A stretch of DNA of 14,876 nucleotides from Bordetella parapertussis. GTDB lineage: Bacteria > Pseudomonadota > Gammaproteobacteria > Burkholderiales > SG8-39. The stretch spans positions 1 to 14,876 of the forward strand of contig CAMDRY010000032.1 in the NCBI GenBank assembly GCA_945906975.1, given 5' to 3'. Shown here piece by piece: positions 1 to 7,326 of this stretch (within the stretch, counting starts at the first letter, position 1; the number at the start of each line of letters is the position of its first letter). A model generated the notes under the pieces. The model had not been told where the DNA came from, did not search any database, and worked only from the letters and a program-made list of their open reading frames with translations. Made by a program: the position numbers and the translations under genes.

Positions 1-627
1 CACCATCCCAATAGGAATATGTCCAGCGACAAGATCCTGCATTGCAGCAGCACCGCCTTTATATGGAACGTGGGTGATGCTGACTTTTGCTACTGACTTT
101 ATCCACTCACCAAGAAGTTGTGGAACCGTTCCATTGCCCGAAGAAGCATATGAAAATTTATCGGGGGACTCTCGTACAAGCGCAATTAGTTCCCTCAGAT
201 CTTTAGCGGGGACAGAGGGATGAACCGCCACAGCAAATGCACTCGCGCTTATTGGAGCGACGTGAGTGAAGCTCTTGATAGGGTCATACTGAAGATTAGG
301 CTGCAAAAATGGATTCATGACCAGGCTACCACTATTGCTCATAAAGAGCGTATAGCCATCCGGCGTCGCGCGGGCAACTAATGTCGCTGCTATCGCCCCG
401 GTACCTCCTGGACGATTCTCAATAATAACCTGTTGACCTAAAGACTCTGCGAGCTTCGTCTGAATAATTCTGGCGGCAAGATCGGTTACCCCACCAGGAG
501 GGTCTCCGACTATCATTCGTACCGATTGTGATGGGTACGACTGTGACATCACCGGCGCAGCAAAAATGGTAATACCGAGACCAATTACGATCCTAATAAA
601 AAATCCTCTACCGGATCCTTTTGCCAT
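1..627 (-). CDS. Bug-family (TctC-like) tripartite tricarboxylate transporter solute-binding protein, 3' end outside window
   Basis: This is a periplasmic binding protein of the Bug/TctC family, which captures carboxylates or other small solutes, sometimes for a TctAB permease. The frame is open from the ATG at 627 to the window edge: 209 codons, about two thirds of a family member of roughly 320 residues. An N-terminal signal peptide (basic start, hydrophobic residues about 9-25, probably cut near VMS-QS) is followed by family hallmarks: YPSQSVRMIV, then PGG at about 43-45, ENRPGGTG near 70, TPDGYTLF near 88, YDPIKSFTHVAP, a SSGNGT loop and HVPYKGGAAAMQDLVAG. GGAGGG four bases before the ATG supports the start. 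No tctA/tctB gene is visible; such orphan binding proteins are common in Burkholderiales. The gene is clearly richer in A+T, with more A/T-ending codons, than everything to its right, which may mean separate acquisition. Its ligand cannot be told from sequence. Confidence 0.93.
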   Translation of the reverse strand, partial: MAKGSGRGFFIRIVIGLGITIFAAPVMSQSYPSQSVRMIVGDPPGGVTDLAARIIQTKLAESLGQQVIIENRPGGTGAIAATLVARATPDGYTLFMSNSGSLVMNPFLQPNLQYDPIKSFTHVAPISASAFAVAVHPSVPAKDLRELIALVRESPDKFSYASSGNGTVPQLLGEWIKSVAKVSITHVPYKGGAAAMQDLVAGHIPIGMV

Positions 628-1031
628 ATTACCCTCCGAGTTGTTCTTGAGATTGCCAAATTATCAGTACGAACATCAGTGATAGGTTGGATCCTTACCA
701 GGTTAGGGGCAAATTACAACTGCCACGCTGAGAACTTGACCACCAACTGGGGGACCCCTCCAGAGCTACAGACTTCAGAATTGTATAACATGGTGAGCGC
801 GGGGCCGTGGGCATGTCGCCGAAGAAGCGGATGGTGCCGCGCCGCCCTTGCGCCCCAAAGCCACCTCCCTCCTCGGAAAGCATTCACGGCAACAAAAGGT
901 TGTCCATGAGGCAGTACACCCCCGCACGGCACTAACCGGTTTCCGAAAAAAAACCACGCCCGTACAACAGGAATAGCAAAAAGCCCAGCATGGACGGAAT
1001 GCACCCCAATAAGCCCATCGGTGAATATTAA

Positions 1032-1154
1032 CAGGGTGATGCGCATGCATGGCGTTACCGTGTTGGTGAATTTCGTATAGTGTGCGACCTGGTTGACGGA
1101 GAACTCGTGGTATACGTGATCCGCGTGGGCCATCGACGCGAGGTTTACCGCTAA
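1032..1154 (+). pseudogene. Remnant of a RelE/ParE-superfamily toxin (C-terminal end only)
   Basis: The plus-strand frame ending at the TAA at 1152-1154 reads AWRYRVGEFRIVCDL, then DGELVVYVIRVGHRREVYR. This closely matches the C-terminal half of RelE-type toxins (typical form: LWRYRVGDYRI, then a VxxVGHRxxVYR tail), ribosome-dependent mRNA interferases normally paired with a RelB-type antitoxin. About 35 residues from 1047 look homologous. An in-frame stop at 1029-1031 closes the frame just upstream, and the N-terminal half (about 50 residues in intact members) and an antitoxin gene are not recognisable in any frame before it. It is therefore a truncated, probably non-functional relic. It is also the only recognisable coding trace on the plus strand, which suggests debris from another locus. 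Confidence 0.75.
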
Positions 1155-1163
1155 GCACATCTG

Positions 1164-1194
1164 CTGGAAACCCCCGCCAGTCGTGCCTTTCCAG
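1164..1194. repeat. 31-bp dyad repeat, copy 1, behind the molybdenum hydroxylase operon
   Basis: CTGGAAA at 1164-1170 and TTTCCAG at 1188-1194 form a 7-bp perfect inverted repeat around a 17-base centre. The element starts 12 bases after the stop codon of the large-subunit gene. A second copy of identical length and arms lies at 9867-9897. Over a 33-base comparison that also includes two flanking bases on the right, 27 positions agree. The shared arms, length and placement behind an operon end suggest a dispersed REP-like element or 3'-end hairpin. No T-tract follows on the minus strand, so it is not a classical intrinsic terminator. Confidence 0.65.
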
Positions 1195-1206
1195 CCAATG
1201 CCCCTG

Positions 1207-3327
1207 CTAGGGCATCGCGTTAGCCACCCGCTCCGGCGTCAGCGGCAAATCGCGCGCCCGCACGCCCAGCGCATGAAACAGCGCATTGCCGATGGCAGCT
1301 GCGGTCGGCCCTGCCGCGCATTCGCCGGTGCCCAGGCCCGGCATGTCGGGCTGGTTGAGCAGCACGACTTCGATCTCGGGCACTTCGTCGAACTTGAGGA
1401 TGGGGTAGGTCTCCCAGCTGCGCGAGGTGATGCGCTCGGTGTCCCATTGCAGGGCTTCCTTGAGCGTCCAGCTGATGGCCTGCACCACACCGCCTTCAAT
1501 CTGATTGTTCAGGCCGTCGGGGTTGATGATGAGGCCGGGATCGACAGCCGCCACCACACGCTTGACACGGATTTTCTCGCTCACTTCAACTTCGGCGACC
1601 ACGGCGCAATAGGCGGAGAAATTTTTGTAGCGGCCAAAGCCCATGCCCATGCCATGCGCCCCATCACTCGTCGCACCCGGTTTCCAGCCTGCCGCCTTGG
1701 CCGCCGCTTCGATGACAGCGCGGGCGCGCGGGTCGGCCTGGTGCTGCAGCCTGAACGCGACCGGGTCGATGCCCAGCTGCGCCGCGAGTTCATCGAGGAA
1801 GGATTCGATGGCAAAAATATTGGCGTAAGCGCCGAGGGTGCGCAGCGCCGACACGCGCAGGGGCATGTCGGCGATGAAGTTGTAGGCGACCTCGTGCTTG
1901 GGGATGTCGTAAAGCGGCACGGCGTTGCGGTCGGCGCCGCCCGCGGGCAAGGGCATGTCTTTGGCCGGTGGCACCGGCACCGGCGGGTCCATGTGCCAGG
2001 CGGCCAAGAGGTTGATGCCCTCGGCCCAGCCGGGGCGCTTGATGTGGGTGTGGCTCCAGATTTCGTGATGCCACTCGACAATGCGCTTGTCCGCATCAAG
2101 GCCTGCATTGATTTTTACCACCATGGCAGAACCTGCGGGCGACCAGACCAGTTCATCTTCGCGCGTCCACTGCAGCAGGACCGGCCGGCCGCAGGCGCGC
2201 GCGAGTAGCGCGGCGTCAAGGGCCACGTCGTCGGCGCTGTTGTGGCCGTAGCAGCCGGCGCCGTCGCGGTGAATGACCTCGACCTCGGCGTTGGTAAGGC
2301 CCATGACCTTGGCGATCTGCCCGCGCAAATGATGCGGCCCTTGCGTGTGCGACCAGATGCTGAGTTTGCCGTCCTTGAACTCGGCCAGCGCGCAGGCCGG
2401 ACCGATGGAGGCGTGGGCAATGTAGGGCCGCGAGTAGGTGGCGGCATGGCGCGTGACAACGGGTTTTTTATCAGCCGCCTGCTTGGTACTGGTGATGCTG
2501 CGTGTGCTGGGCAGCGCCGGCAGCACGCTGGTGATTTCACCGGGGGCCGGCAACTTGGGCGCTGCACTCCATGTGGCGGCTAGGCGCGCGGCCTCGAGCG
2601 CCTTCAACACCTGCTCTTCCCGTTCAGCGGCGATGGCGACAAAGCTGCCGCTGACAAACACATGCACCACGCCGGGCAGCGCACGGATGTTGGCCGCATC
2701 GAGCGAGACCAGTGTGGCGAACTGCGCCGGCGGACGCAGGATGCGGCCGTAGACCATGCCGGGCAGCTCCATGTCTTGCACATAGGCGGCACCGGTGAGC
2801 TTGGCGGTGATGTCGCGGCGCGCGGCGTCCTTGCCGACAATGCGGTACTGCGCCGCAGGCTTGGGCGCGGCGCGGCCGGTCGCCTCGACGGCAAGGTTCA
2901 CGTCGGCGGCGAGATCCCAGTAGCTGGTCTTGAGGTCGGTGCCGGGCATCTCGATCTGGCCCTCGCGCACGCGCAGTTCGGCGGCGCTGACTTCAAAGCG
3001 TTTTGCCGCAGCCTCGACAAACAGCAGCCGCACTTCGGCGCAGGCGAGGCGCATGGACAGGCCGCCCACTTCGATAGACTGGCTACCGGCGGTGTACCAC
3101 TCATCGGGGGACACGCGCGTGTCGCCGGGCACGCTGGACAGTTGCGAGAGCGACACATCGAGCTCCTCGGCGGCGATTTGCGCGATGGCGGTAACAATGC
3201 CCTGGCCCAGCTCGACCTTGCCGCTGAAGACCGTGACGGTGCGGTCCGGGTTGAAACGCACCCAGCTTGTCAGCCTGGGATTGGTCTTGAGGCTTTGCGG
3301 CAGCACCACGTTCGGAACGGCGCTCAT
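1207..3327 (-). CDS. Molybdopterin-binding subunit of a xanthine dehydrogenase-family hydroxylase (isoquinoline 1-oxidoreductase beta / nicotinate dehydrogenase type)
   Basis: This is the large catalytic subunit (706 aa) of a two-subunit molybdenum hydroxylase, which oxidises a ring carbon or aldehyde using water as the oxygen source. Visible motifs: SGKVELGQGIVTA (35-47), HTQGPHHLRG (327-336; Q329 at the usual molybdopterin-contacting Gln), DGAGCYGHNSADDVALDAAL (355-374), RTLGAYANIFAIESFLDELA (496-515), GMGMGFGRYKN (559-569), DPGLIINPDGLNNQIEGG (596-613) and GLGTGECAAGP (664-674), where E669 is the expected catalytic base. The length suits IorB-like proteins and is far below NicB-type fusions, so no haem c domains are attached. 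The start at 3327 is chosen because its ATG overlaps the stop of the [2Fe-2S] subunit as ATGA; a longer frame reaches 3390 but would lie inside that gene. No Tat signal is seen, implying a cytoplasmic enzyme. The substrate is unknown; nicotinate- or isoquinoline-like N-heterocycles or aldehydes are candidates. No molybdenum-insertion (XdhC-like) gene is adjacent. Confidence 0.93.
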   Translation of the reverse strand: MSAVPNVVLPQSLKTNPRLTSWVRFNPDRTVTVFSGKVELGQGIVTAIAQIAAEELDVSLSQLSSVPGDTRVSPDEWYTAGSQSIEVGGLSMRLACAEVRLLFVEAAAKRFEVSAAELRVREGQIEMPGTDLKTSYWDLAADVNLAVEATGRAAPKPAAQYRIVGKDAARRDITAKLTGAAYVQDMELPGMVYGRILRPPAQFATLVSLDAANIRALPGVVHVFVSGSFVAIAAEREEQVLKALEAARLAATWSAAPKLPAPGEITSVLPALPSTRSITSTKQAADKKPVVTRHAATYSRPYIAHASIGPACALAEFKDGKLSIWSHTQGPHHLRGQIAKVMGLTNAEVEVIHRDGAGCYGHNSADDVALDAALLARACGRPVLLQWTREDELVWSPAGSAMVVKINAGLDADKRIVEWHHEIWSHTHIKRPGWAEGINLLAAWHMDPPVPVPPAKDMPLPAGGADRNAVPLYDIPKHEVAYNFIADMPLRVSALRTLGAYANIFAIESFLDELAAQLGIDPVAFRLQHQADPRARAVIEAAAKAAGWKPGATSDGAHGMGMGFGRYKNFSAYCAVVAEVEVSEKIRVKRVVAAVDPGLIINPDGLNNQIEGGVVQAISWTLKEALQWDTERITSRSWETYPILKFDEVPEIEVVLLNQPDMPGLGTGECAAGPTAAAIGNALFHALGVRARDLPLTPERVANAMP

Positions 3328-3791
3328 GCCGCGCCCCGGGCCACGCGCTTGATGGCGCGCAGCACGCGCACATGGGTGCCGCAGCGGCACAGGTTGCGGT
3401 CAAGCGCTTCGATGATTTGCTCGTCGTTGGGTTGGGGGTTGGCGATCAGCAGCGCTTGGGCCGACATGATGATGCCATTGATGCAGTAGCCGCATTGCAC
3501 CGCCTGCTCGTCAATAAAGGCCTGCTGCAGCCTGCCCGGCGCTTCGGCTGAGCCCAGGCCTTCTATGGTGGTGATGTCGTGCCCGGGCGCCGACCACAGC
3601 GGCGTGTCGCAGGACTGCACCGCCTTGCCGTCGATGAGCACGGTGCAGGCACCGCACTGGCCTTCGCCGCAACCAAAGCGCGTGCCCTTGAGTTTGAGGT
3701 CATTGCGCAGGATGTAGAGCAACGGCGTGTTGGGTTCGGCGCTGACGGTGTGGGTATGGCCGTTGACCTTGAGGGTGAAACTTTGTGGCAT
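3324..3791 (-). CDS. [2Fe-2S] ferredoxin-like subunit of the molybdenum hydroxylase (IorA/NicA type)
   Basis: The 155-residue iron-sulfur subunit passes electrons from the molybdenum centre to an external acceptor. It has the two family domains. The N-terminal plant-type ferredoxin fold carries C41, C46, C49 and C61 (CGEGQCGACTVLIDGKAVQSC region); the C-terminal four-helix domain carries C100, C103, C135 and C137 (QCGYC and LCRCGTH). All eight cluster ligands are present, so both [2Fe-2S] clusters should form. Length is normal (150-170). The ATG at 3791 is preceded by AGGGA about eight bases upstream. The stop overlaps the start of the large subunit by four bases, which indicates translational coupling. 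No FAD-binding (CoxM-like) subunit is encoded nearby, so this is the two-subunit, flavin-free architecture, which in known members uses a cytochrome or other membrane acceptor. Confidence 0.95.
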   Translation of the reverse strand: MPQSFTLKVNGHTHTVSAEPNTPLLYILRNDLKLKGTRFGCGEGQCGACTVLIDGKAVQSCDTPLWSAPGHDITTIEGLGSAEAPGRLQQAFIDEQAVQCGYCINGIIMSAQALLIANPQPNDEQIIEALDRNLCRCGTHVRVLRAIKRVARGAA

Positions 3792-3850
3792 GAGAGTATT
3801 CCCTTTGGGTTCGATTTACGGAACCGGCTTAAAAATTTATCCCCCCCGAT

Positions 3851-3943
3851 GTCATTGCGAGGAGCAGGGCGACGAAGCAATCCCGTGGCGCGACATGAAA
3901 CGCCACGAGAGCGACGGGATTGCTTGGCTACGCTCGCAATGAC
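3851..3943. repeat. Dispersed palindromic intergenic repeat (GTCATTGCGAGG type)
   Basis: The element begins GTCATTGCGAG (3851) and ends with its complement CTCGCAATGAC (3943). Inside lie AAGCAATCCCG on the left and CGGGATTGCTT on the right, and CGTGGCG / CGCCACG closes a central hairpin. The whole is an imperfect palindrome of 93 bp. I recognise this type from memory: it occurs in intergenic DNA of many bacteria and gives spurious translations containing HCEE...DEAI or ASLAMT, as here (HCEEQGDEAI). It encodes nothing itself. It sits in the 188-base gap between the hydrolase-fold gene and the [2Fe-2S] subunit gene, where it could fold in RNA and partly uncouple the two. Confidence 0.85.
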
Positions 3944-3979
3944 AAAAAAACGAAATGACAGCTTAAGGCAATGAGTCGT

Positions 3980-4759
3980 TCAGTTCAGAAATGCCCTGAT
4001 CTCTTTCACCAGCGTCTCGGGTTGCTCGAGCATAGGGCAGTGGCCAGAGTCGGCGATGTCCTTGTAAATGGCGCCGGGAATGGCCTTGGCGACCTCGCGC
4101 GCGAGCGCCGGCGGCGTGGTGAGGTCGAGCGCGCCGCACATCACCAGGGTTTTGTTGCGGATGCCCGGCAGCCCGGGCTTGAGGTCCATGGTCGACAAAG
4201 CGAGGCAGGCGCGCGCGAAGCAGCCGGCGTCCGCCGGGGCGAGTTTGGCTTTGCGATGGGCGACCACCTCGGGGTGCGCGGTCTGGAATGCAGGCGGGAA
4301 CATGCGGCCGATGGCGGTGTCCAGAACGGCGCTCATACCGGCCTCGCTTACCTTGGCGGCCATGCCCCGAAAGGGCACGCGCGCCGCTTCGGGGAAGGCC
4401 GGCACGCAGTCGGCGACAATGAGGTTTTTGAATTTTTTGCCGTGGCGGATGGCCAACTCCAGCGCGACAAAGGCACCAAAGCCGTTGCCGAACACATCGG
4501 TGGTCGCCGGCAGCCCGAGCGCCTCCATCACCTTGGCCACATGATCGGCCACCTCGCCAACCGAATTGAGCACCAGCGGCGCCGATGCGCCGAAACCGGG
4601 CAGGTTGATGCAGGTAACGCGACGGTTTGCCGCCAGCACCGGCCGCACCCTGTCAAACACCGTCAGCTCGGTAAGCAGCGAGTGAAGCAGCAACAGGTCG
4701 GTACCGGAACCCGCTTGCGTGTATTCGACCTTGAAGCGGCCTTCTTCGAGCATGGACAT
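3980..4759 (-). CDS. Alpha/beta hydrolase-fold protein lacking the serine nucleophile (Ser-to-Gly)
   Basis: The 259-residue protein has the layout of small alpha/beta hydrolases such as 3-oxoadipate enol-lactonase or meta-cleavage hydrolases. The beta-3 strand and oxyanion segment is LLLLHSLL (about 22-29). INLPGFGAS (51-59) matches the usual D-x-P-G-x-G-x-S. The nucleophile elbow near 91-95 reads G-N-G-F-G where G-x-S-x-G is expected; G93 is encoded by GGC at 4483-4481. CGALDLTTPP (208-217) supplies the acid position D212, and DSGHCPMLEQPE (237-248) supplies H240. So two of three triad positions are kept and the nucleophile is missing. The protein is either catalytically inert by the normal mechanism or belongs to a subgroup with another chemistry. 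The ATG at 4759 has AGGA nine bases upstream; a second ATG two codons in is possible. It lies between Liv operon 1 (138 bases upstream) and the hydroxylase genes (188 bases downstream), on the same strand. No signal peptide is seen. Confidence 0.88.
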   Translation of the reverse strand: MSMLEEGRFKVEYTQAGSGTDLLLLHSLLTELTVFDRVRPVLAANRRVTCINLPGFGASAPLVLNSVGEVADHVAKVMEALGLPATTDVFGNGFGAFVALELAIRHGKKFKNLIVADCVPAFPEAARVPFRGMAAKVSEAGMSAVLDTAIGRMFPPAFQTAHPEVVAHRKAKLAPADAGCFARACLALSTMDLKPGLPGIRNKTLVMCGALDLTTPPALAREVAKAIPGAIYKDIADSGHCPMLEQPETLVKEIRAFLN

Positions 4760-4829
4760 GGTGTGTTTTCCTGTTGATGATTGCTAACAGCGTGATAAGC
4801 GGATTTTCGTAAAGCTTTATCAATTCCTT

Positions 4830-4853
4830 CCCTCTCCCCTAGTGGGGCGAGGG
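4830..4853. repeat. GC-rich hairpin behind Liv operon 1
   Basis: CCCTCTCCCC (4830-4839) and GGGGCGAGGG (4844-4853) form a 10-bp stem with one mismatch around a TAGT loop. It lies about 45 bases after the stop codon of livF 1 and before the hydrolase-fold gene. No T-tract follows on the minus strand, so it may slow or protect mRNA ends rather than terminate strongly. A TTGATA hexamer just downstream (about 4818) could serve as a -35 for the hydrolase gene, but I see no convincing -10 partner. Confidence 0.5.
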
Positions 4854-4897
4854 CGTGATTTGGTCACAACATAAAAGGCGTCGCAATAAGGTCGATC

Positions 4898-5624
4898 TCA
4901 GTAAATGCCAAGATGCGCGTGCAGCAGGTCGGGTTTCTCGCGAACCTCGGCGGCAGGACCGTCGTGGACAACACGGCCGGTGTTAAGGATGACCACGTCG
5001 TCGGCGACGCGCAGGGCGAGCGCGGTGTTCTGCTCGACCAGCACGATGGAAAAGCCCTGCGCCTTGAGCTTGAGTATGGTCTCGCCCACTTCCTGCACGA
5101 TCAGCGGCGCGAGGCCCTCTGAAGGTTCGTCCATCAGCAGCACGCGCGGGTTGGACACCAGTGCGCGGGCGATGGCAAGCATTTGCTGTTCGCCGCCCGA
5201 GAGCGAACCGGCGGCCTGTTGCTGGCGTTCGCCGAGGCGGGGAAAGGTATCGAACACGTCGCGCATTGTCCATTCCCTGGCCACCTCGCCCACCGGCTTG
5301 CGCTGCGCGACAATGAGGTTTTCATACACGCTCAGGTTCGGGAAAATACGCCGGCCCTGCGGCACGAGGCCGACGCCGCGACGCGAAATCACCTCGGGCG
5401 ACAGGCGCGCGATCTGCTCGCCATAAAACCTGATGTCGCCGTCGCGCGGGCGCAGGAAGCCGATGATGGCATTCATGCAGGTGGTCTTGCCGGCGCCGTT
5501 GCGTCCGAGCAAGGCCAGCACCCGGCCTTTTTTCAGGCTGAAGGACACATCGTGCAGCACATGGCTGTCACCATAGAGCGCATTGACACCCTCCAGCGAC
5601 AGCACCGTATCGGTCACGCGGTTC

Positions 5625-5635
<11 letters not shown>
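4898..5635 (-). CDS. livF: Liv-type ABC transporter ATPase LivF (system 1)
   Basis: This is one of the two cytoplasmic ATPases that drive import through the LivH-LivM permease pair of operon 1. Counting from the chosen start (245 aa): Walker A GRNGAGKT (44-51), Q-loop VPQGRR (Q93), signature LSGGEQQ (145-151), Walker B LLMDEP (166-171), PSEGLAP D-loop region, and VEQN (200-203) in place of the switch histidine, as usual in LivF. No ATG lies at a sensible position. A TTG at 5635 is preceded, after five bases, by GGGAGGT (5641-5647), a strong ribosome binding site, so I start there; it overlaps livG by 11 bases. GTG at 5617 is the alternative. A longer frame to 5755 would lie within livG and its extra residues do not look like LivF. 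Confidence 0.92.
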
Positions 5636-6385
<750 letters not shown>

Positions 6386-6389
<4 letters not shown>

Positions 6390-7321
6390 ACGTGCCTCCG
6401 GGCGAAGCGAACCCACAGCCGCTTGAAACCGGGCACCAGGCCATCGGGCATGAACAGCACAATCAACAAAAAGACGAAACCGAGCAGCATAGTCCAGCGC
6501 TCGACAAAGGCCGAGACGTAGTTTTTGAGCAGGATGACGACGATCGCGCCCACCACCGGGCCGACCAGCGTACCGGTGCCGCCGGCAATGACCATCAGCA
6601 ACACTTCGGCCGAGTTGGTAAGGGCGAGCGAGGCCGGATGAATGAACTTGTGATAGTAGACGTACAGCAGGCCGGACACTGCAGACCAAAAGCCGGCGGT
6701 GATGAAGGTGACATAGCGCACCATCCAGACGTTGTGACCGAGCGCAAGCATGCGCCGCGGCTGATCGCGCGTGCCGCGCAGCACCGCGCCAAAAGCCGAA
6801 TAGGCAAAGGCGGCGATGCAGGCGATGGACACGATGCTGACGAGCAGCGTGAAATAGTAGAACGGGATCGCACCGGTCAGGTCGATGCCAAAGGGCATGG
6901 GGCGCGTCAGGCCGGACAGGCCGTTGTCGCCATTGGTGACCGAGACCCAGCGAAAGGCCAGGCCCCACAACACCTGCCCCAGTGCCAGCGTGATCATCAG
7001 GAAACCGATGCCCGAGGCGCGCAACGCGATCAGCCCGAACAGCGCTGCCATAAGCGTGGTGCCCAGCACAGCCAGCGGCGCCGACAGCAAGTGGCCCATG
7101 CCGAACTTGAGAAACAGCCAGCCCGACAGGTAGGCCGACACGCCCATATAGGCGGCATGCCCGAGCGAGGTGAGCCCGCCGTAACCGACCAGCAGGTTGA
7201 GACTCAGCGCAAACACCGCTGCGATGAGAATCTGGCTCGACAGGTTGATGTAGTAATCGCCCGCAACCAGCGGAATCAGCGCCGCGAGCGCCGCGCAAGC
7301 AATGAGGGCGGTGCGATTCAT
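6386..7321 (-). CDS. livM: Liv-type ABC transporter permease LivM (system 1)
   Basis: This integral inner-membrane subunit has 311 residues and about eight to nine hydrophobic segments. Family landmarks are NLLVGYGGLTSLGHAAYMG (42-60), ALRASGIGFLMITLALGQVL (99-118), the NGDNGLSG loop (130-137), AGGTGTLVGPVVGA (246-259) near the coupling region, and the end segment IVLFMPDGL. The start at 7321 is the first plausible ATG, five bases after the livH stop. GGGG upstream is a weak ribosome binding site, so translational coupling to livH is likely. The frame extends upstream to 7612 only as a shadow of livH. Together with LivH it forms the substrate channel. Confidence 0.93.
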
Positions 7322-7326
7322 GCGCG

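Larger units (their letters stand above)
628..1206. other. Gene-poor junction between the Bug-family gene and the molybdenum hydroxylase operon
   Basis: This stretch of about 580 bases separates an A+T-richer gene from the G+C-rich rest of the window. It holds the ribosome binding site and presumably the promoter of the Bug-family gene (a GATAAT-like hexamer lies near 660, without a good -35), an imperfect 17-bp dyad at 747-763, a RelE-type toxin remnant (1032-1154, plus strand) and a dyad repeat (1164-1194) just behind the hydroxylase operon. The other open frames here (for example 714-1160 minus and 679-909 plus) resemble no family I know, have no ribosome binding site and overlap each other. 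I read it as degraded accessory DNA. Confidence 0.6.

Noticed and set aside
747..763. 17-bp imperfect dyad upstream of the Bug-family gene
   Set aside because: Could be an operator, but it has a mismatch, lies more than 100 bases from the start codon, and no second copy was found.
932..1018. Short hydrophobic minus-strand peptide (28 codons, beginning MGLLGCIPSM)
   Set aside because: It looks like a small membrane peptide, but there is no ribosome binding site, no flanking context, and the opposite strand is equally open. Not supportable as a gene.
714..1160. Minus-strand open frame of 148 codons in the junction region
   Set aside because: It runs antisense through the RelE remnant, has no ribosome binding site and no recognisable family.
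1183..2208. Long plus-strand open frame (341 codons) opposite the molybdopterin subunit gene
   Set aside because: It is antisense to a gene with clear family motifs. Its translation is low-complexity and Arg/Gly/His/Ala-rich, typical of shadow frames in G+C-rich DNA.
3579..3974. Plus-strand open frame across the 93-bp palindrome
   Set aside because: The repeat part yields the familiar spurious translation (LRGAGRRSNP, LATLAMT) and the rest is antisense to the [2Fe-2S] subunit gene.
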